From JAWXUT01 sp044426075 (GTDB taxonomy: Bacteria > Bacillota > Clostridia > Christensenellales > DTU072), in contig JAWXUT010000067.1 in assembly GCA_044426075.1 (NCBI GenBank), forward strand, positions 1 to 9,694: a stretch of 9,694 bases of DNA, written 5' to 3'. Position numbers and translations under genes: made by a program. The number at the start of each line of letters is the position of its first letter. The stretch's first letter is position 1. Positions 6,872 through 9,694 of this stretch are shown in pieces. The notes under the pieces were generated by a model, which made no database searches, was not told the origin of the DNA, and was given only the letters and a program-made list of their open reading frames with translations.

Positions 6872-6885
6872 TTGCTTATAAGCAA
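6872..6885. promoter_or_regulatory. Perfect 14-bp palindrome, candidate repressor operator
   Basis: TTGCTTA and TAAGCAA form a perfect palindrome with no spacer. It lies about 13-27 bp after the predicted transcription start and just before the AAAGGAG ribosome binding site (6891-6897). Position and symmetry suit a dimeric repressor (for example of LacI, GntR or DeoR type) that controls the dehydrogenase and permease genes. No such regulator is encoded in the window. Confidence 0.5.
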
Positions 6886-6903
6886 TAATAAAAGGAGCGA
6901 GAG

Positions 6904-7929
6904 ATGAAAAGTTCAGTTTTTTACAGCGCACATAATATGACAATAGAAGAGCGAAAAATTCCTACACCAGCACAAAATGAGGTGTTAATTAATGTAAAAG
7001 CGTGTGGTATTTGTGGTACAGATGTACATATTTTTGAGGGTGACAAGGGTTCAGCCGACGTAAACAAGCCCACCGTTTTGGGTCACGAATTTGCGGGAAT
7101 AATAACAGCCGTGGGTGATCAAGTTAAATCATTAAAAGTGGGAGACCGAGTAACTGTTGATCCCAATTGGTATTGCGGAAATTGCACACCTTGCCGTGAC
7201 GGAGTTGTTCATTATTGCGAAAATATGTTGAGTTATGGCGTCACGCTAGACGGCGGATTTCAAGAGTATTGCGCGGTAAATGAAAAAGTAGTTTACAAGC
7301 TAGGCAGCAAAACAAATTATTTACAAGGTGCAATGGTTGAGCCGCTTGGTTGCTGTTTGCACGGCATAGATATGTGCGACATTAAAGCGGGCGATAAAGT
7401 TGTTGTAATAGGTGGCGGAATGATAGGTCTGCTTATGTTGCAACTTGCAAAACTAGAAGGTGCGTCAAAGGTGGCGCTACTTGAGCCCGTTGCAGTTAAG
7501 CGCGAAGTGGCAATCAAAATGGGTGCGGATATTGCAATTGATCCAATTTCTGAGGACGCAAAACAAGCGCTTCAAAATGCGGGATTTGATAGAGTAAATG
7601 TAGTAATTGAGTGCGTTGGCAATCCAAAAACCATAGCGCAAGCTATAGAAATTGCGGGTTACAAGTCAATTGTAATGATGTTTGGGTTAACAAAGCCCGA
7701 CGAAACAGTTGCAGTAAAGCCATTTGAATTATTCAAAAAAGAAATCGTATTAAAGGCATCATTTATAAATCCTTGCACGCATCAAAGGGCGCTAGATTTA
7801 ATAAACAGCGGCAGAATTGATGTAGAATCAATGATATATAAAGTGGCGGGTCTCACCGAACTTGAAGAAATTTTGAAAACGCCAGCATTGCGTGCAAAAG
7901 GAAAATATTTAATAGATCCAACAAAATAA
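6904..7929 (+). CDS. Zinc-dependent medium-chain polyol/sugar dehydrogenase
   Basis: This 341-residue cytosolic NAD(P)-dependent oxidoreductase belongs to the medium-chain alcohol/sorbitol/threonine dehydrogenase superfamily. Catalytic zinc ligands are Cys37 (GICGTD), His61-Glu62 (LGHEFAG) and Glu146 (VEPLGC). The structural zinc is held by Cys91, Cys94, Cys97 and Cys105 in YCGNCTPCRDGVVHYC. The Rossmann motif GGGMIG is at 170-175, and an acidic Glu194 at the end of the second strand favours NAD+ over NADP+. Length is normal. The closest family style is sorbitol, arabitol-phosphate or similar polyol dehydrogenases; L-idonate 5-dehydrogenase is another possibility because a GntP permease follows. 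The exact substrate cannot be assigned. AAAGGAG lies 6 bases before ATG 6904. The permease gene starts 72 bp downstream without an obvious promoter, so the two are likely cotranscribed. Confidence 0.92.
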   Translation: MKSSVFYSAHNMTIEERKIPTPAQNEVLINVKACGICGTDVHIFEGDKGSADVNKPTVLGHEFAGIITAVGDQVKSLKVGDRVTVDPNWYCGNCTPCRDGVVHYCENMLSYGVTLDGGFQEYCAVNEKVVYKLGSKTNYLQGAMVEPLGCCLHGIDMCDIKAGDKVVVIGGGMIGLLMLQLAKLEGASKVALLEPVAVKREVAIKMGADIAIDPISEDAKQALQNAGFDRVNVVIECVGNPKTIAQAIEIAGYKSIVMMFGLTKPDETVAVKPFELFKKEIVLKASFINPCTHQRALDLINSGRIDVESMIYKVAGLTELEEILKTPALRAKGKYLIDPTK

Positions 7930-8001
7930 TTGTAGCAATAAAGGCAAATCTCTATAGATTTTTGGACAAGATAAGGCGGAAAAATTATGGAGGCAGGTTA
8001 A
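7930..8001 (+). other. Gap between dehydrogenase and permease with a small hairpin
   Basis: AAATCT (7946-7951) and AGATTT (7956-7961) form a perfect 6-bp stem with a CTAT loop, followed by only two further Ts. It is too weak to be a sure terminator; it may tune expression or mRNA processing between the two genes. GGAGG at 7989-7993 is the ribosome binding site for the permease. Confidence 0.35.
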
Positions 8002-9351
8002 ATGACAACAGATTTTGATACAACGCGGGTGCTAATTGCGTCTGCGTGCGGAATAATAATTCTATTAATACTAATAATAAAGTTCAAAGTGCACCCCGTT
8101 TTGTCGCTACTAGTGGCGGCGCTAGTGATAGCAATGGGTTCTGGTATGACCGTTGAACAAATGGCGGACACGGTTACGGAAGGTGCGGGAAGCACGCTAG
8201 AAGGCATAGTGCTTTTAATTGGGCTGGGCTCAATGTTTGGCGGAATACTTGAAGTTTCGGGAGGCGCGAGTAGCATTGCGCGTACCTTAGTTGCTAAATT
8301 CGGAGAGAAAAATTCGGGCATAGCGCTGGGCGTAACGGGGCTCATAATTGGAACAACGGTATTTTTTGAAGCCGGCGTTATGATACTAATTCCGCTTGCG
8401 TTTGGGTTGGCGAAAAAGACCAAAAAGTCCACATTATACTATGTAATCCCGTTACTTGCGGGGCTTGCAGCGGGTTTTGCGTTTATTCCACCGTCAGCGG
8501 GCTCGGTTTTGGTGTCAACAATGCTAGGGGTAGACCTTGGTTTGATGATACTAGTAGGCTTGCCAACGGGTGTGGTTGCACTGGTTTGCGGAGGCATATT
8601 TTGGTCTAAATTTATTGGCAAAAGAATATATGCTGCCGTCCCCGACACCGTTAAAGAGAGCAATATTGAAGAGGCAAATCTCCCTAAATTCAGCACAGTT
8701 GTAGCAATAATTTTGATACCATTAGTACTAATTCTTCTTAGCACATTAACAACATATGTTGAAATTTGGGCTCCGCTAGAAAGCACGCTATTATTTTTAG
8801 GCACGCCTTTTATCGCGCTAATTATAACAATAATAGTTGCAATGTTCACATTATGCCACTCGCAAGGCTACACGTTAGAGCAAATAAAAAAGATACTAGA
8901 CAAATCATTACTCCCCACCGCGGGCATACTTTTAGTAATAACTGGTGGCGGAATAATTAGCGAAATCTTGCAAGTTATCGGTATGGGCTCAATTGTAAGC
9001 AGCGTATTAGAACAATCTGGCTTGCCCCTTGTAATAGTTGCGTTTTTAATTGCAGGTATGATAAGAATATGCGTTGGTGCCGCCGTAGTTTCAATGACAA
9101 TGACCGCCGGAATAATGGTTTCAATGGTAGCAGTTTCCACTCTATCGCCATTGTATTTAGCCGCCATAGTTCTCGCCATTAATGGTGGAGCCACCGCATT
9201 CAGCCACTTCAACGATTCTGGTTTCTGGATGGTATCTTCAATCTTGCAAATCAACGAAAAAGACACCTTAAAAGCTTGGACAACAATGGAAACAATTATA
9301 GGACTAGTGGGGTTGGCGAGTGCTGTGTTTATAGCCCTACTACTCTGTTAA
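8002..9351 (+). CDS. GntP-family gluconate/sugar-acid permease
   Basis: This 449-residue inner-membrane H+ symporter belongs to the GntP family, whose members import gluconate, idonate, glycerate-like acids or D-serine. It has 12 or more hydrophobic segments. Family hallmarks are the early VHPVLSLLVAALV (30-42), FFEAGVMILIPLAFGLAKKT (121-140), a PP-containing loop (163-169), a TGGGII stretch (314-319), and the highly conserved C-terminal SHFNDSGFW (401-409) followed by TLKAWTTMETI. Where many members show PPHPGP, this protein has PPSAGSV, so the substrate may not be gluconate. GGAGG lies 8 bases before ATG 8002. It follows the dehydrogenase gene by 72 bp and is probably in the same transcript. 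Transcription would run into the long hairpin that starts at the stop codon. Confidence 0.93.
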   Translation: MTTDFDTTRVLIASACGIIILLILIIKFKVHPVLSLLVAALVIAMGSGMTVEQMADTVTEGAGSTLEGIVLLIGLGSMFGGILEVSGGASSIARTLVAKFGEKNSGIALGVTGLIIGTTVFFEAGVMILIPLAFGLAKKTKKSTLYYVIPLLAGLAAGFAFIPPSAGSVLVSTMLGVDLGLMILVGLPTGVVALVCGGIFWSKFIGKRIYAAVPDTVKESNIEEANLPKFSTVVAIILIPLVLILLSTLTTYVEIWAPLESTLLFLGTPFIALIITIIVAMFTLCHSQGYTLEQIKKILDKSLLPTAGILLVITGGGIISEILQVIGMGSIVSSVLEQSGLPLVIVAFLIAGMIRICVGAAVVSMTMTAGIMVSMVAVSTLSPLYLAAIVLAINGGATAFSHFNDSGFWMVSSILQINEKDTLKAWTTMETIIGLVGLASAVFIALLLC

Positions 9352-9480
9352 AAAGCCGTATTTCACGCACACAACATCACGAGCGCCCAATTTTAAAAAT
9401 TCAGGTATTACTTATACATTAGGATTTTTAAAATTGGGCGTTCGCTTCGTTGTGCACGCAAACTATGGCTTTTTTAATTT
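9350..9480 (+). terminator. Very long imperfect hairpin with T-tract after the permease
   Basis: The left arm (about 9351-9400) and right arm (9424-9474) are inverted copies around a 23-nt loop (9401-9423). The inner 17 bp are perfect (right arm ATTTTTAAAATTGGGCG), followed by a G-U wobble and further paired blocks (TCG, GTTGTG, CG, GGCTTTT) broken by small internal loops. GGCTTTTTTAATTT ends the right arm. The left edge gives GGCTTTTTAA when read on the minus strand, so it could terminate in both directions. Arms of about 50 nt are much longer than an ordinary terminator, so this is probably a repeated palindromic element serving that role. Confidence 0.6.
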
Positions 9481-9528
9481 CTTTGAATAGAGTTTAGTAG
9501 AAAGAATAAGTGCAGGTTCCTTGCAGAC
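9355..9528. repeat. Tandem repeat copy 1 (about 172 bp)
   Basis: Copy 1 of a non-coding element directly repeated once in the window. Its part 9399-9522 matches 9571-9694 at 123 of 124 positions (the one difference is 9405 G against 9577 A), and its left part 9355-9398 matches 9529-9570 more loosely with a 2-bp length difference. It contains the complete long hairpin. The end is placed at the short GCAGAC that joins the two copies. Confidence 0.85.
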
Positions 9529-9694
9529 GCCATATTTCACACATCTAACTTCACAAGCACCACTATTTAAATTCAGATATTACTTATACATTAGGATTTT
9601 TAAAATTGGGCGTTCGCTTCGTTGTGCACGCAAACTATGGCTTTTTTAATTTCTTTGAATAGAGTTTAGTAGAAAGAATAAGTGCAGGTTCCTT
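9529..9694. repeat. Tandem repeat copy 2 (reaches window end)
   Basis: This copy is offset by 172 bp from copy 1 over its right part. Its left arm (9529-9572) has diverged, so pairing with its own right arm is weak, while 9578-9694 is identical to 9406-9522 for 117 nt. The window ends exactly at the equivalent of the end of copy 1, so further copies or an assembly break may follow. No coding capacity is seen. Confidence 0.85.

Noticed and set aside
7987..8001. Four-codon mini-cistron (ATG GAG GCA GGT TAA) touching the permease start
   Set aside because: It overlaps the permease ribosome binding site and is most simply explained by that GGAGG; no sign of a leader peptide such as repeated codons or an attenuator.
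8439..8849. Minus-strand open frames across the permease gene (also 7998-8432 and 8868-9266)
   Set aside because: They lie opposite a clear GntP coding sequence, have no ribosome binding site or recognisable family, and result from its codon usage.
9350..9694. Integron attC sites or a CRISPR array
   Set aside because: The palindromes lack paired RYYYAAC/GTTRRRY core sites and no gene cassettes or integrase are seen; the repeats are 172 bp and adjacent, not short repeats with unique spacers.

Overview
The window is AT-rich, with tight gene packing, strong AGGAG-type ribosome binding sites, sigma-A-like promoters with 17-bp spacers, and TAA, TAG and TGA all used as stops. In particular, the ecfT-like gene ends in a TGA that overlaps the next ATG. 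Together with the gene content (MATE exporter, NSS symporter, YgbA-like protein, dedicated ECF transporter, GntP permease) this suggests a low-GC anaerobic Firmicute, probably an uncultured gut-type Clostridia. The taxonomic call is inference only.

Layout. Positions 1-245 hold a possible 3' tail of an unknown plus-strand gene and AT-rich spacer. Two minus-strand transporter genes follow: a MATE-family exporter (246-1583) and a sodium-dependent NSS-family symporter (1712-3172). Each has its own candidate promoter, and a weak intrinsic terminator lies between them. A 444-bp divergent intergenic region (3173-3616) carries outward-facing promoters for the NSS gene and for a plus-strand operon. 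That operon (3617-6688) has four tightly linked genes: a small Cys-rich YgbA-like protein ('nitrous oxide-stimulated promoter' family), an MptD/Trep_Strep-type ECF S component, an ECF T component, and a fused double ABC ATPase. The genes overlap by 14 bp, are separated by 12 bp, and overlap by 4 bp, which implies translational coupling. The last three form a self-contained importer whose substrate cannot be read from the sequence.

A 215-bp spacer (6689-6903) contains a perfect 10-bp inverted repeat, a strong promoter and a perfect 14-bp palindrome just downstream of it. It precedes a second plus-strand unit: a zinc-dependent polyol/sugar-type dehydrogenase (6904-7929) and a GntP-family sugar-acid permease (8002-9351). 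The pair looks like uptake plus oxidation of a polyol or sugar acid, under a locally acting regulator that is not encoded here.

The window ends (9350-9694) in two tandem copies of a roughly 172-bp non-coding element. The first copy folds into a very long imperfect hairpin with about 50-nt arms followed by a T-tract. The second copy shares an identical 117-nt right part but has a diverged left arm. The sequence stops exactly at the end of the second copy, so the array may continue or may have broken the assembly. The items most worth a second look are the ygbA-ECF operon, the terminal palindromic tandem repeat, the operator-like palindromes before the dehydrogenase, and an NSS transporter lacking the usual gating arginine.
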